Part shown: one piece after another, positions 53,632 to 62,566 of the stretch | Layout of the letters: each line of letters opens with the position of its first letter | Numbering within the stretch: the first letter of the stretch is position 1 | Source of the DNA: Sulfurimicrobium sp. | GTDB taxonomy: Bacteria > Pseudomonadota > Gammaproteobacteria > Burkholderiales > Sulfuricellaceae | Length of the DNA stretch: 64,000 bases | Direction: 5' to 3' | Assembly: GCA_030652035.1 (NCBI GenBank) | Contig: JAUSBJ010000020.1 | Location: forward strand, 1 to 64,000 | Position numbers and translations under genes: made by a program | The notes under the pieces: generated by a model | Databases searched by the model: none | The model's input: the letters and a program-made list of their open reading frames with translations, nothing else | What the model was told of the DNA's origin: nothing

Positions 53632-55050
53632 TTAGCGGTTCTGCACGTCAAGTTTGTCGACAGTATCGAACTCGAACTTGATCTCTTTCCAGGTCTCCAT
53701 TGCGATCTTCAGTTCCGGGCTGCTATCAGCGGCCTTGGAGAGAATGGCCTTGCCTTCCTTCTCCACTGCAACACCGCGATTACGCGCCTCAACGCAAGCT
53801 TCCAGAGCAACACGGTTGGCCGCCGCACCCGCTGCGTTACCCCAGGGGTGACCGAGAGTACCGCCGCCGAACTGCAGAACAGAGTCGTCGCCGAAGATGC
53901 TGACCAGCGCTGGCATGTGCCAGACGTGAATACCACCCGATGCAACCGGCATCACGCCAGGCATGGAACCCCAGTCCTGATCAAAGAAGATGCCGCGTGA
54001 ACGGTTCTCAGGAATGAACGACTCGCGCATCAGGTCGATCCAGCCCAGGGTCGCTTCGCGGTCGCCTTCCAGCTTGCCCACAACCGTACCGGAGTGCAGG
54101 TGGTCGCCGCCGGACAGGCGCAGGGCCTTGGTCAGGACGCGGAAGTGAATACCGTGGTGCGGGTTGCGGTCGAGCACAGCGTGCATGGCGCGGTGAATAT
54201 GCAACAACACGCCATTCTTGCGGCACCAGCGCGCCAGACCTGTATTGGCAGTAAAACCGCCCGTCAGGAAGTCGTGCATGATGATCGGGGAGCCGATTTC
54301 CTTGGCAAACTCGGCACGCTCGTACATCTCTTCAGGCGACGGAGCAGTGACGTTGAGGTAATGGCCCTTGCGCTCGCCAGTCTCATTCTCGGCAGTTTCG
54401 ATGGCATCCTGAACAAAGAGGAAGCGATCACGCCAGCGCATGAAAGGTTGGCTGTTGACGTTCTCGTCGTCCTTGGTGAAATCGAGACCGCCGCGCAGGC
54501 ATTCGTAAACAGCACGGCCATAATTCTTGGCAGACAGACCCAGCTTGGGCTTGATGGTACAACCCAGCATCGGGCGACCATACTTGTTCATCTTGTCGCG
54601 CTCAACCTGGATACCGTGGGGAGGTCCGTTGCAGGTCTTGACGTAAGCCAGTGGGAAGCGCACGTCTTCCAGACGCAGTGCGCGCACCGCCTTGAAGCCG
54701 AACACGTTGCCCACCAGAGAGGTGAACACGTTCACTACGGAACCTTCTTCGAACAAGTCGATCGGGTAAGCAATGAAAGCATAAAAACAAGTGTCGTCGC
54801 CAGGTACGTCTTCGATAGAATAGGCACGACCCTTGTAGTAATCCATATCGGTCAGAAGATCGGTCCAGACCGTGGTCCAGGTTCCCGTGGAAGATTCAGC
54901 GGCCACAGCAGCGGCTGCCTCCTCGCGGTCCACACCCGGCTGCGGCGTGATCTTGAAGCAAGCGAGGATGTCAGAATCCAGGGGAACGTAATCCGGTGCC
55001 CAATAGGTGTGCCGGTAATCCTTAACACCCGCTTGGTAGGTTTTTGCCAT
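53632..55050 (-). CDS. cbbL: RubisCO large subunit, form IA
   Basis: A 472-residue large subunit, the CO2-fixing catalytic chain. Active-site segments present are [40 protein letters not shown] (the carbamylated Lys with Asp and Glu metal ligands), [30 protein letters not shown] and [14 protein letters not shown]. Starting [15 protein letters not shown] and the csoS2 linkage place it in form IAc, the carboxysomal type. The ribosome site aaggag stands 13 bases from the ATG including spacer. First gene of the long minus-strand array. Confidence 0.98.
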   Translation of the reverse strand: MAKTYQAGVKDYRHTYWAPDYVPLDSDILACFKITPQPGVDREEAAAAVAAESSTGTWTTVWTDLLTDMDYYKGRAYSIEDVPGDDTCFYAFIAYPIDLFEEGSVVNVFTSLVGNVFGFKAVRALRLEDVRFPLAYVKTCNGPPHGIQVERDKMNKYGRPMLGCTIKPKLGLSAKNYGRAVYECLRGGLDFTKDDENVNSQPFMRWRDRFLFVQDAIETAENETGERKGHYLNVTAPSPEEMYERAEFAKEIGSPIIMHDFLTGGFTANTGLARWCRKNGVLLHIHRAMHAVLDRNPHHGIHFRVLTKALRLSGGDHLHSGTVVGKLEGDREATLGWIDLMRESFIPENRSRGIFFDQDWGSMPGVMPVASGGIHVWHMPALVSIFGDDSVLQFGGGTLGHPWGNAAGAAANRVALEACVEARNRGVAVEKEGKAILSKAADSSPELKIAMETWKEIKFEFDTVDKLDVQNR

Positions 55051-55219
55051 AATTCAACTCCTTAATGATAGAGTGACAGTCATGAAGGTTGGCGCGCAGG
55101 TTAGGCCCGCCTCCCATGCATACGCAACCATCGGTGCATTGCATGGACTGTACTTTAGCAACGAATGTCAATAAACAGAACTTAATGTTTCATATTCATA
55201 GAATATACTGAAGTATATG
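55051..55219. promoter_or_regulatory. cbbL-cbbR divergent control region with two palindromes
   Basis: The 166-base gap between divergent cbbR and cbbL contains two adjacent palindromes: atattc-ata-gaatat at 55192-55206 and atatac-tgaa-gtatat at 55203-55218. The second covers the cbbR start codon region. AT-rich dyads of this kind fit LysR-type operator sites; the placement suggests that CbbR represses its own gene while activating cbbL. Confidence 0.6.
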
Positions 55220-56134
55220 ATCCATCACTGGACTCTACAGCAGCTTCGCCTCTTCGAAGCGGTAGCACGGCACCGCAGCTACACTCGCGCAGCAGAGGAA
55301 CTTCACCTTTCCCAACCGGCCGTCCACATCCAGGTCAAGCGTCTGGAAGAGAACATGGGCCTGCCGCTGATCGACCAGGCCGGCAAGAAACTCCTGCTCA
55401 CCCGCGCAGGCGATGAGGTCTACGCAGCCGTTCTGGACATATTGACCCGGCTCAATACGCTTTCAGGCACCCTGATGGACATGAAGGGCAAGGTGGCCGG
55501 CCCGCTCAAGGTGGGGACGGTCAGTTCGGCCAAGTTCTTCATGCCGCACCTTCTGGGGCGCTTCCTGCGGGAATATCCGGAAGTTCAGCCGCAACTGACT
55601 GTCACCAATCGCGCACGCGTCACCGAACGCCTTCTGACCAACCAGGACGATTTCGTGGTCATGGGCCAAATGCCCGACAATGTTGACCTGGTGGTACGGC
55701 CATTCATGGAAAACATCCTGGTCATGGCCGCCCATCCGGATCACCCCTTTGTGGGCGAGAAAAATATTCAACTCGAGCGCTTCGCCAATGAACGGTTCTT
55801 GTTGCGCGAACCCGGATCGGGCACGCGCTGCTTCACCGAACGGCTGTTCGCCTCGAAAAAAGTCATGTTCCAGACCTACATGGAGCTGGGCTCAGGCGAG
55901 GCCATCAAGCAGGCCATCATGGCGGATCTGGGAATATCCATTCTGTCGCTGGGAAGCCTGGATCTTGAATTGGAAACCAAACGCATGGCCATCCTCGATG
56001 TCGAAGGGCTTCCCCTGCACAGAATGTGGCACGCGGTGCATTTGGGCGGCAAAAAACTGGGCCTGACCGCCAGCGTTTTCCTGGAATTCATCATCAAGGA
56101 AGGGGGCTACCCGCTCGCGCTAGAGACTTCATAA
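55217..56134 (+). CDS. cbbR: LysR-type regulator CbbR
   Basis: A 305-residue LysR regulator with the N-terminal HTH (HHWTLQQLRLFEAVARHRSY, TRAAEELHLSQPAVHIQVKR) and a co-inducer-binding domain (about 90-300). Divergent placement next to cbbL is the hallmark of CbbR, which activates Calvin-cycle genes in response to metabolites such as phosphoenolpyruvate or NADPH. No good ribosome site is visible, and a palindrome overlaps the start, so low, autoregulated synthesis is likely. A terminator follows. Confidence 0.95.
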   Translation: MIHHWTLQQLRLFEAVARHRSYTRAAEELHLSQPAVHIQVKRLEENMGLPLIDQAGKKLLLTRAGDEVYAAVLDILTRLNTLSGTLMDMKGKVAGPLKVGTVSSAKFFMPHLLGRFLREYPEVQPQLTVTNRARVTERLLTNQDDFVVMGQMPDNVDLVVRPFMENILVMAAHPDHPFVGEKNIQLERFANERFLLREPGSGTRCFTERLFASKKVMFQTYMELGSGEAIKQAIMADLGISILSLGSLDLELETKRMAILDVEGLPLHRMWHAVHLGGKKLGLTASVFLEFIIKEGGYPLALETS

Positions 56135-56157
56135 TGACCCAGGCCATCGCAGGAAAA

Positions 56158-56190
56158 TAAATACGGCACCCATGCGCGGTGCCGTATTTC
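56158..56190 (+). terminator. Rho-independent terminator after cbbR
   Basis: Arms aaatacggcacc and ggtgccgtattt form a 12-pair stem around catgcgc, ending in tttctg. It may serve both cbbR and, read in the other direction, the minus-strand gene that ends at 56225 only partly. Confidence 0.75.
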
Positions 56191-56224
56191 TGTCTATCGA
56201 GCGGCGCAAGGGCACATCCTGCTA

Positions 56225-56815
56225 CTACAAAGCACCTCGCCACTGGTAAATGGCCGCGCCGATCGCCACCAGGGCGACCGTCGCCCAGCCCAGGCGGTCG
56301 ATGTAGCGATGCAGCGTCGCCTCCATGCGCGCCCCGCCCCAGGCCATCAGCCCGGCGACCAGAAAAAAGCGCGCGCCGCGTCCGATCAGCGAGGCCAGGG
56401 CGAAAGGCAAGAGCGCCATCGACAGGGCGCCGGCGGCGATGGTGAACACCTTATAAGGAATCGGAGAGAATCCGGCGACGAAGATCGCCCAGAAACCCCA
56501 CTCTCCGAACCACTCCACCGCCAGCTGATAACTTGCCCAGTATTTGGTCTCGCGCAGCCAGGGCTCGATGGCGTCGAAGGCGAAATAACCGATGGCATAC
56601 CCGAACAGGCCGCCGGCCACCGACGCCAGCGTGGTCAGGAGGGCCAGGCGCCAGGCCCTGGACGGATTGGCGAGGCTCATGGGGGCAAGCATCACATCCG
56701 GCGGTATCGGAAAGAACGACGATTCCGCGAAGCTCATCGCGCCCAGATACCAGGGCGCGCGCCGATGCCGAGACCAGACCATCGCACGCTGATAAAGCGG
56801 GGAAAAGATCCTCAT
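56225..56815 (-). CDS. YqaA-family (DedA-related) inner-membrane protein
   Basis: A 196-residue membrane protein of the YqaA branch of the DedA/VTT superfamily: FAESSFFPIPPDVMLAPM, SVAGGLFGYAIGYF and FVAGFSPIPYKVFTIAAGAL are the re-entrant-loop motifs with the conserved Pro and Arg surroundings. DedA proteins have been linked to undecaprenyl-phosphate or phospholipid translocation and membrane-potential maintenance; YqaA itself is little studied. It overlaps the upstream TerB-like gene by four bases. Confidence 0.85.
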   Translation of the reverse strand: MRIFSPLYQRAMVWSRHRRAPWYLGAMSFAESSFFPIPPDVMLAPMSLANPSRAWRLALLTTLASVAGGLFGYAIGYFAFDAIEPWLRETKYWASYQLAVEWFGEWGFWAIFVAGFSPIPYKVFTIAAGALSMALLPFALASLIGRGARFFLVAGLMAWGGARMEATLHRYIDRLGWATVALVAIGAAIYQWRGAL

Positions 56816-57837
56816 GGCGCAGTGTTGCCACGCACCATGGCCATGACGCGGCCCATGTCGAGCGTCTCGGCCTGCTGGCGGATTTGCGGCAGGTATTGCG
56901 TCTGCATCTGCTTGGCCGGCTCCAGCAGGTTCTGGAAAGTGTCGCGCAGCAGCGCCGTGCTCATCACCCGCCCGCCCGCGTAATACCGTTTGGCGACCTG
57001 ACCCAGGGCATAGGTGGTGGCGAAGGAAAACGCCATGCCGGTAGCAGCGCTGCCGACCTTGCCGAAAGTCTTGCCTGCCGCCTTGCCGAGCAGGCCGCCC
57101 AGCAGTTTGCGGCCAAACTGTTCGAGATACTGCGAAGTAAGCCCGACCCCGGCGGCGGCGATGAATTCCTTGATGTGGCCCTGATCGAGTTCGACCCCGT
57201 GGGCCTGGCCGATGCCGTAGACCATCTTGATCTGCAACGGGATGATGGCCATCGATGCCCAGGATTGCGGCAGCAGTTCAAGCGCACCGTTGAGCAAAGC
57301 GTAATTGAGAATGGACTTGTCCAGCTCGGCCTCCGCCACCCTGGGCTGCGCCGCCACCACCGCACCCGCAAGGGGCACGCCGGATTCGTAAGGCGGCCTG
57401 GCCGCCAACGACTCCGCAGGGCCGGGCTGAATGGCTGCGGCCGCAGGAACGGCGGCCTCGCTCAGTTCGACAATGGCATCGGCCTCGCCCTCGACGACTT
57501 CAGTCTGCACGGCATCCAACCTGAGCAGGCCCTTCAGCTCGTTAAGGAAGCGCTGTTCCACCTCACTCTGGCGGCCGTCGGCATTGCACACGCAGACCGC
57601 CATTTCATACGCCAGCTGGCGTTCGCCGGAGTCGTGCAGCGCATCGGCAGCCGCCTTCAAGCTGACCCGCTTGAGCAGCACGTCCTGGTAGAGCCGGGCA
57701 AGATCGGGCGAGCTCTCGCCGCCCAGGGATTCGGCGATGTGGCGGATCTCCTCGCGCTCGCGCTCGTGCTTGACACCGTCGGCGAAGGCGGCGTACAGGG
57801 CGATGGTGAGGATGGATTTCTGCTGTTCAGGGTTCAT
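56812..57837 (-). CDS. TerB-like/DUF697-like protein of unknown function
   Basis: A 341-residue protein. Residues about 1-115 look like a TerB/TerB-like helical domain (ILTIALYAAFADGVKHERER, AYEMAVCVCNADGRQSEVEQ: each with an acidic A-DG motif, candidate metal sites). An Ala/Pro-rich linker (about 125-165) leads to a C-terminal part (about 170-341) with hydrophobic and glycine-rich stretches like YcjF/DUF697 proteins (MVYGIGQAHGVELDQGHIKE, KAAGKTFGKVGSAATG). Function unknown; envelope stress or tellurite-type roles are suggested only by the TerB part. Confidence 0.7.
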   Translation of the reverse strand: MNPEQQKSILTIALYAAFADGVKHEREREEIRHIAESLGGESSPDLARLYQDVLLKRVSLKAAADALHDSGERQLAYEMAVCVCNADGRQSEVEQRFLNELKGLLRLDAVQTEVVEGEADAIVELSEAAVPAAAAIQPGPAESLAARPPYESGVPLAGAVVAAQPRVAEAELDKSILNYALLNGALELLPQSWASMAIIPLQIKMVYGIGQAHGVELDQGHIKEFIAAAGVGLTSQYLEQFGRKLLGGLLGKAAGKTFGKVGSAATGMAFSFATTYALGQVAKRYYAGGRVMSTALLRDTFQNLLEPAKQMQTQYLPQIRQQAETLDMGRVMAMVRGNTAP

Positions 57838-57852
57838 GGTCAGACTCCGGAA

Positions 57853-58536
57853 TTATTGCTTGAGCGCCTCGGCGAGTTTCAGCCCGGCGAGCAGGCGGAT
57901 CGATCTCGCCAGGTAATACAGCACCGCCATCAGGATCAACATCGATGGCAGTGCGATGATGGGGTAACTCAGCAGGGTCATGCGGCCCAGCTCTTCATTG
58001 AATGCCTGCGTGCCGGCCGGGCTGGTGACGATCTGCGTGGCAAGCAGGTAGTTCATGGCAGAGGAAAAGAAAAAAGAACCGCCCAGCATAAAGGTGGCGA
58101 TTTTCAGGCGGGCTTCAAAGACGGCGCCGTTGCCGCGCTGCTCCAAGCCATTCTGTATGCGTTCAACGTCCATCACCGCCGGGCTGAACAGCATGACCCG
58201 CACCAGCGGGTAGCGGGTGTAGGCGGAGACGACAACAGCCAGTCCGATCAGTCCGGGAATGGCGGCTTCCTTGATTGCCAGCCACTGCGTGTCGAGTTGC
58301 AGCAAGCCGATGCCGCCGGTGAGCAGAATGCTGACCAGACCCAGCACCGCCAACAGGTTGAGCTTGCGCCGCATGATCAAATCCCGCACGCCCCAGAACA
58401 GCGGGAAAGCCAGCGCCAGCAGCAGCGCATTGACGGCGCCCAGGCTCTCCGGATCACTGAACTTCATCAGGATCACCGACGGAAAGACGATGGTGACCAG
58501 AATTTCGAGCAGTGGGTTATTTTTTGCCTGGCTCAT
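57853..58536 (-). CDS. VC0807-like multi-pass membrane protein
   Basis: A 227-residue protein with about six hydrophobic segments (ILVTIVFPSVILM, AVNALLLALAFPLFW, LLAVLGLVSILLTGGIGLL and others). It resembles the VC0807 family of integral membrane proteins without known function, related in layout to intracellular septation proteins. It overlaps the upstream antiporter gene by four bases. Confidence 0.7.
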   Translation of the reverse strand: MSQAKNNPLLEILVTIVFPSVILMKFSDPESLGAVNALLLALAFPLFWGVRDLIMRRKLNLLAVLGLVSILLTGGIGLLQLDTQWLAIKEAAIPGLIGLAVVVSAYTRYPLVRVMLFSPAVMDVERIQNGLEQRGNGAVFEARLKIATFMLGGSFFFSSAMNYLLATQIVTSPAGTQAFNEELGRMTLLSYPIIALPSMLILMAVLYYLARSIRLLAGLKLAEALKQ

Positions 58537-59627
58537 GGCATCGCCCTCGTCGCCGCCCGGTGGCGCACCAGCAGCACGACCAGCGTCATGGCCGTGAGCG
58601 GCAGCACGAAGCCGAGCATGGCAGCGCTGTACGCAGGCAGTGCCGCATGCTGGGTCGCCGCGAGCACCAGGTACAACACGTAGGCCATGTAGTAGCCAAG
58701 GAAGAGCGCCCCTTCCCAGCGTGCGATGAGATGTCCGGTGGCAAATATCGGCAGGCAGGCGAGCGCCACCGCGACCATCACCGGAATATCGAAGCGGATC
58801 AGCGCCGGGGCGACCTCAAGCCCGCCCGGCGTGACCACGGCGGCGATGCCGGCGATCGCGAGGATATTGAACAGGCCGCTGCCGACCACGTTACCCACGG
58901 CAATGTCGCGTTCGCCGCGCATTGCCGCCACGACCGACGTCGCAAGCTCCGGCAATGAAGTGCCGGCGGCGACAATGGTCAGGCCGATAATCACTTCGCT
59001 CACGCCCAATACACGCGCGATCGACACCGCGCTTTCGACCAGCCAGGTGGCGCCGAGCACCAGCAGCACAAGACCGCCGACGATGAGCCCGATCTGGACC
59101 GGCAGCCGCCCCAGCAATGGACTGTTCCCACCACCGAACTCTTGCTCATACTCGGCCTCTACCGCCGCGCTTTCCTTGCGGCCTTGCTGGATGGCAAACA
59201 CGATGTAAACCACGATGCCGCCAGTCAGCAGCAGGCCATCGAAGAAACCGATGTGGCCATCGAATGCCATGATCAAAAACAGCACCGACGCCCCGATCAA
59301 AAGCGGCACGTCAATCCGCACCAGCTGCTGCGACACCACCAACGGCGTGATAAGCGCAGAAAAACCAAGCACCATCAACACATTGAAAATATTGCTCCCC
59401 ACGATGTTGCCGACGGCGATTCCCGACTGGCCCGACAGTCCGGCCTGGACGCTCACGGCCAGCTCCGGCGCACTGGTGCCGAAGGCGACCACGGTGAGCC
59501 CGATCAGCAGCGGTGAAATACCAAACCGCAACGCCAGGCGCGAGGCGCCACGTACCAGCAGGTCGGCGCCGACGACCAGCAGCACCAGTCCAAGCACCAA
59601 GTAAACAACCACCGCCACACTCATCAA
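58533..59627 (-). CDS. Calcium/sodium antiporter (YrbG/CaCA family)
   Basis: A 364-residue CaCA-superfamily exchanger with the two alpha repeats TVVAFGTSAPELAVSVQAGL and TIVAAGTSLPELATSVVAAM, each followed by GNIVGSNIFNVL or GNVVGSGLFNIL. These repeats form the cation-binding site. The length and about ten membrane segments suit the prokaryotic YrbG type. It heads a run of minus-strand membrane genes. Confidence 0.93.
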   Translation of the reverse strand: MMSVAVVVYLVLGLVLLVVGADLLVRGASRLALRFGISPLLIGLTVVAFGTSAPELAVSVQAGLSGQSGIAVGNIVGSNIFNVLMVLGFSALITPLVVSQQLVRIDVPLLIGASVLFLIMAFDGHIGFFDGLLLTGGIVVYIVFAIQQGRKESAAVEAEYEQEFGGGNSPLLGRLPVQIGLIVGGLVLLVLGATWLVESAVSIARVLGVSEVIIGLTIVAAGTSLPELATSVVAAMRGERDIAVGNVVGSGLFNILAIAGIAAVVTPGGLEVAPALIRFDIPVMVAVALACLPIFATGHLIARWEGALFLGYYMAYVLYLVLAATQHAALPAYSAAMLGFVLPLTAMTLVVLLVRHRAATRAMP

Positions 59628-59778
59628 ACCCTCCTGAAAAAACTATCTTGCAGGTGCAATTTTTAATATTCTTGCCACCTGAAATGATCGACCCGGCGCT
59701 GCGGCGCAACGCGGGCGAATACTGCCATATTTTCGTTACGGCAGATCAATCCAGCATCAGAAATAGCGCCGCTCTACA

Positions 59779-60642
59779 CTAAGCATCTTGCCGGCCGGGC
59801 GGCGCCTTCGTCAGCAGCATTTTCAACTCACGGATTTCATCCCGCATGGCCCGCACTTCGGCATGCAGATCCGCCTCGATGTGCTCGCGCGCCTGCTCGA
59901 CTGCTGCAACCGTCTCTTTTTGCTCATTTTCGGTAAAAGTCTGCATGGCATTGACGATGATGGCGATGAACAGGTTGAGCATGGTGAAGGTCGCGATCAG
60001 GATGAAGGGCACGAAGAAAGCCCAGGCATAGGGGAAATTCTCCATCACCGGGCGGGCGATGCCCATCGACCAGCTTTCCAGGGTCATGATCTGGAACAGG
60101 GTGTAGAGCGATCGGCCAAGATGTCCAAACCATTCCGGGTAGTCGGCAGCGAACAAATTGGTGGCGATCACTGCGAACACGTAATAGATGATCATCAGCA
60201 CCATGGCGATAGACATCAAGCCCGGAATCGCCCCCAGCAGCGCCCCCACTACCCGCCGCATGGAGGGCACCATGGTCAACAGCCGCATCACGCGCAATAC
60301 CCGCAGCGCCCGCAGCACGGCAAGCTGGCCGGTGGCCGGCAGCAGGGCGATAGAAACGACAGCGAAATCGAATATGCTCCACGGATCGCGCCAGAAGGCG
60401 CGCCGATAGACATAAAGACGCAGCACGATCTCCACCACGAACACGCCCAGGATGGCCGTATCCAGCGCGCGGATCGGTCCGCCCGCCGCAGCCATCGCGG
60501 CGGGCCAGGTCTCAAGCCCGAGCAGGACCGCGTTGATCAGGATCAGGGCGATGATGACGCCCTGCACGCGGCGGTGCTCGATGAAGGCGCGCACGCGTTC
60601 GCGCAGGCTTGAAGATGCCACTTGCAGGACGGGTTCATTCAT
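59779..60642 (-). CDS. Bacterial voltage-gated sodium channel (NaChBac/NavMs type)
   Basis: A 287-residue six-segment ion channel subunit. The S4 voltage sensor has Arg every third residue (RALRVLRVMRLL, Arg111, 114, 117, 120). The selectivity filter is TLESWSMG (187-194), the same as in NavMs and close to NaChBac, giving sodium selectivity with Glu189. S6 (ATFTMLNLFIAIIVNAM) is followed by a Glu-rich neck and a C-terminal coiled coil (about 240-278) as in known tetramers. Such channels support pH or motility functions in alkaliphiles and marine bacteria; the role here is unknown. Confidence 0.93.
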   Translation of the reverse strand: MNEPVLQVASSSLRERVRAFIEHRRVQGVIIALILINAVLLGLETWPAAMAAAGGPIRALDTAILGVFVVEIVLRLYVYRRAFWRDPWSIFDFAVVSIALLPATGQLAVLRALRVLRVMRLLTMVPSMRRVVGALLGAIPGLMSIAMVLMIIYYVFAVIATNLFAADYPEWFGHLGRSLYTLFQIMTLESWSMGIARPVMENFPYAWAFFVPFILIATFTMLNLFIAIIVNAMQTFTENEQKETVAAVEQAREHIEADLHAEVRAMRDEIRELKMLLTKAPPGRQDA

Positions 60643-60652
60643 CGTTCAGCAC

Positions 60653-61057
60653 TCAGTTCTTGACAACGGGATTGCCTTCGCCGATCCAGCGGGTGATGCC
60701 GTCACGTACGTTGTAAATCTGGGTATAACCCGCCTTCGCCAGTTCGCGCGCCAGGGAGTCGGTACGGTTGCCGGTGCGGCAGATCAGGACCACCGGATCG
60801 TTCTTGCCCACCTCGGCGGCCAGGCGCGGCAGCAATTCCGGATTCATCCGTCCGGCAGAGTCAACGAAGGTCAGCTTGCGGCTACCTTCCACCACGCCGG
60901 TCTGGCTCCACTCCTCCGCCCTGCGCACATCGTACAGAGGCACGCCTTGAGTTATCAGCTCCTTCAATTTGCCATTATCGACGTTGGTGTAGGGCGGCTC
61001 GGCGCAGGCACCGAGAGAAAAAGCAAGAAGAATAATGGCAAAAATGCGGGTGATCAT
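60653..61057 (-). CDS. Rhodanese-domain lipoprotein
   Basis: A 134-residue exported protein. The signal FAIILLAFSLGAC has a lipobox ending at Cys, so it should be membrane-anchored outside the cytoplasm. The rhodanese domain has GVPLYDVRRAEEWSQTGVVE and active Cys in VLICRTGNRTDSLA, with a six-residue loop typical of sulfurtransferases. A role in periplasmic sulfur handling would suit a sulfur-oxidising host, but the partner is unknown. A ribosome site (ggagt) supports the start at 61057. Confidence 0.85.
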   Translation of the reverse strand: MITRIFAIILLAFSLGACAEPPYTNVDNGKLKELITQGVPLYDVRRAEEWSQTGVVEGSRKLTFVDSAGRMNPELLPRLAAEVGKNDPVVLICRTGNRTDSLARELAKAGYTQIYNVRDGITRWIGEGNPVVKN

Positions 61058-61083
61058 GGACTGACTCCGTAAACAAGATGAAT

Positions 61084-62049
61084 TCAATGTGCAGCCTTGT
61101 TGCGCGTGGCGATCAGGCTGGCGATCACGCTGGACCCGATCAGCACGGCGACGATGGCCAGCGAGGCCGCCACCGGCACGTGATACCAGGGCGCGATCAG
61201 CATTTTGGCGCCGATGAAGGTCAGCACCATGGCCAGGCCGTACTTCAGCAGATGAAAGCGGTCCGCCACGTCTGCGAGCAGGAAATACAGCGCCCGCAAG
61301 CCCATGATGGCGAAGATGTTGGAGGTGAAAACGATGAAGGGGTCGGTGGTGATGGCAAAGATGGCCGGGATGGAATCCACCGCGAACACCAGGTCGGAGG
61401 TCTCGATCAGAATCAGCACCAGGAAGAGCGGCGTGAAATAGCGCACGCCATCCTTCATCACGGTGAACTCCTCGCCGTGATGGCCCTCGGAAATGCGCAG
61501 GTGGCGGCGCGCGAATTTCAGCACCGGATTCTGGTTCAGGTCTGGCGTTTTCTCCGCCATGACCAGCATGCGCATGCCGGTAACGATGAGGAAAAATCCG
61601 AAAATATACAATACCCAGCTGAACTCCCTCACCACCCAGGCCCCGGCCAGGATCATGATGGCGCGCAGGACGATGGCGCCCAGCACGCCGTAGATCAGCA
61701 CCCGGCGCTGGTACTCTGCTGCGACGTGGAAGGACGTGAAGATCAGCAGGAAAATGAACACATTATCCACCGACAGTGACTTCTCGATCAGATAGCCGGT
61801 GAGGAATTCCAGCGCCTTCTGGTCGGCGACCGCCTGCCCGGCCGTGCCGCTCAAGTGCCACCACAGGCCGGCGTTGAACAGCAGTGCAAGACTCACCCAC
61901 ACCAGCGACCAGATGGCGGCCTCCTTGACGCTCACCTTGTGCGCCTGCCTGCCGCCGAACACGAACAGGTCCAGCACCAGCATGACCAGCACGAAGGCGA
62001 TGAAGGCAGCCCACATCCAGGGTTCGCCGATAGAGATCGCGTTATTCAT
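61084..62049 (-). CDS. TerC-family membrane protein (Alx-like)
   Basis: A 321-residue protein with nine or so hydrophobic segments and the conserved acidic motifs EKSLSVDNVFIFLLIF and ETSDLVFAVDSIPAIFAIT, each with the Asp/Glu residues proposed to bind Mn or Ca. It matches Alx/TerC, implicated in manganese export and metallation of secreted proteins. It lies next to the rhodanese lipoprotein and faces a PII-like gene upstream. Confidence 0.92.
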   Translation of the reverse strand: MNNAISIGEPWMWAAFIAFVLVMLVLDLFVFGGRQAHKVSVKEAAIWSLVWVSLALLFNAGLWWHLSGTAGQAVADQKALEFLTGYLIEKSLSVDNVFIFLLIFTSFHVAAEYQRRVLIYGVLGAIVLRAIMILAGAWVVREFSWVLYIFGFFLIVTGMRMLVMAEKTPDLNQNPVLKFARRHLRISEGHHGEEFTVMKDGVRYFTPLFLVLILIETSDLVFAVDSIPAIFAITTDPFIVFTSNIFAIMGLRALYFLLADVADRFHLLKYGLAMVLTFIGAKMLIAPWYHVPVAASLAIVAVLIGSSVIASLIATRNKAAH

Positions 62050-62125
62050 TTACACATCCAAATAATTTCCGGGTTTCTACGGAACAGGTTTCAGCGCCCG
62101 GAGCGCGTCCATGACAGCATGGCGG

Positions 62126-62452
62126 TCAAATTTCGGCCTGACAGAGGTGAAGGAACTCCGTCACCTCCGTAACCCACAACACGCCATCCCCGGTCTGGCC
62201 GGTATGGGCGTTGTGGTGAATGATGCGCAGGATATCGGGAACCAGTTCGTCAGGCGAGACTATCTCGATGCGTATTTTTTTCGTGAAGTCGGTCAACTCC
62301 CCCTTCAGCGTATCGTGCTGTTCCATCCCCGCATGGGCGCTGCTCCCTTCGACATGGGAGATGTTCATGCCGGGGAAGCCGGGCAGTGTGCGGAATGCGT
62401 CGCGGATCTTGTGCAGCCGGGCAGGCCGTACAATGGCTTTAATTTCTTTCAT
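62126..62452 (-). CDS. PII-like protein linked to a heavy-metal efflux pump (PII-NG type)
   Basis: A 108-residue PII-superfamily protein: KEIKAIVRPARLHKIRDAF start, a T-loop region (GSSAHAGMEQHDTLKG) without the Tyr51 used for uridylylation, and a B-loop-like NAHTGQTGDGVLWV. It is more like the non-canonical PII group found beside RND metal pumps than GlnB/GlnK. It follows the CusA/CzcA-type gene by about 110 bases on the same strand. A role in sensing or tuning efflux is inferred from that association. No glnA or amtB is nearby. Confidence 0.82.
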   Translation of the reverse strand: MKEIKAIVRPARLHKIRDAFRTLPGFPGMNISHVEGSSAHAGMEQHDTLKGELTDFTKKIRIEIVSPDELVPDILRIIHHNAHTGQTGDGVLWVTEVTEFLHLCQAEI

Positions 62453-62535
62453 GGGGCTTCTCCATTAGATAGAAGATCGCGAAGCGACACTTCGTCCCCC
62501 TCGCCCACAGGCGGGAGAGGGTAAGGGGCGAGGGA

Positions 62536-62566
62536 AACGATCATGACTTGATCCATCATGATCGTT
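62536..62566 (-). other. Inverted repeat overlapping the efflux pump stop codon
   Basis: Perfect 11-base arms aacgatcatga/tcatgatcgtt with a nine-base spacer. In the pump's direction only three T follow, so termination would be weak; an mRNA hairpin between the pump and PII-like gene is likely. Confidence 0.4.

Noticed and set aside
56533-58683. A 716-codon plus-strand frame opposite the YqaA-, TerB- and VC0807-like genes
   Set aside because: It is extremely Arg/His/Gln-rich, has no motif, and covers three well-formed minus-strand genes with proper overlaps.
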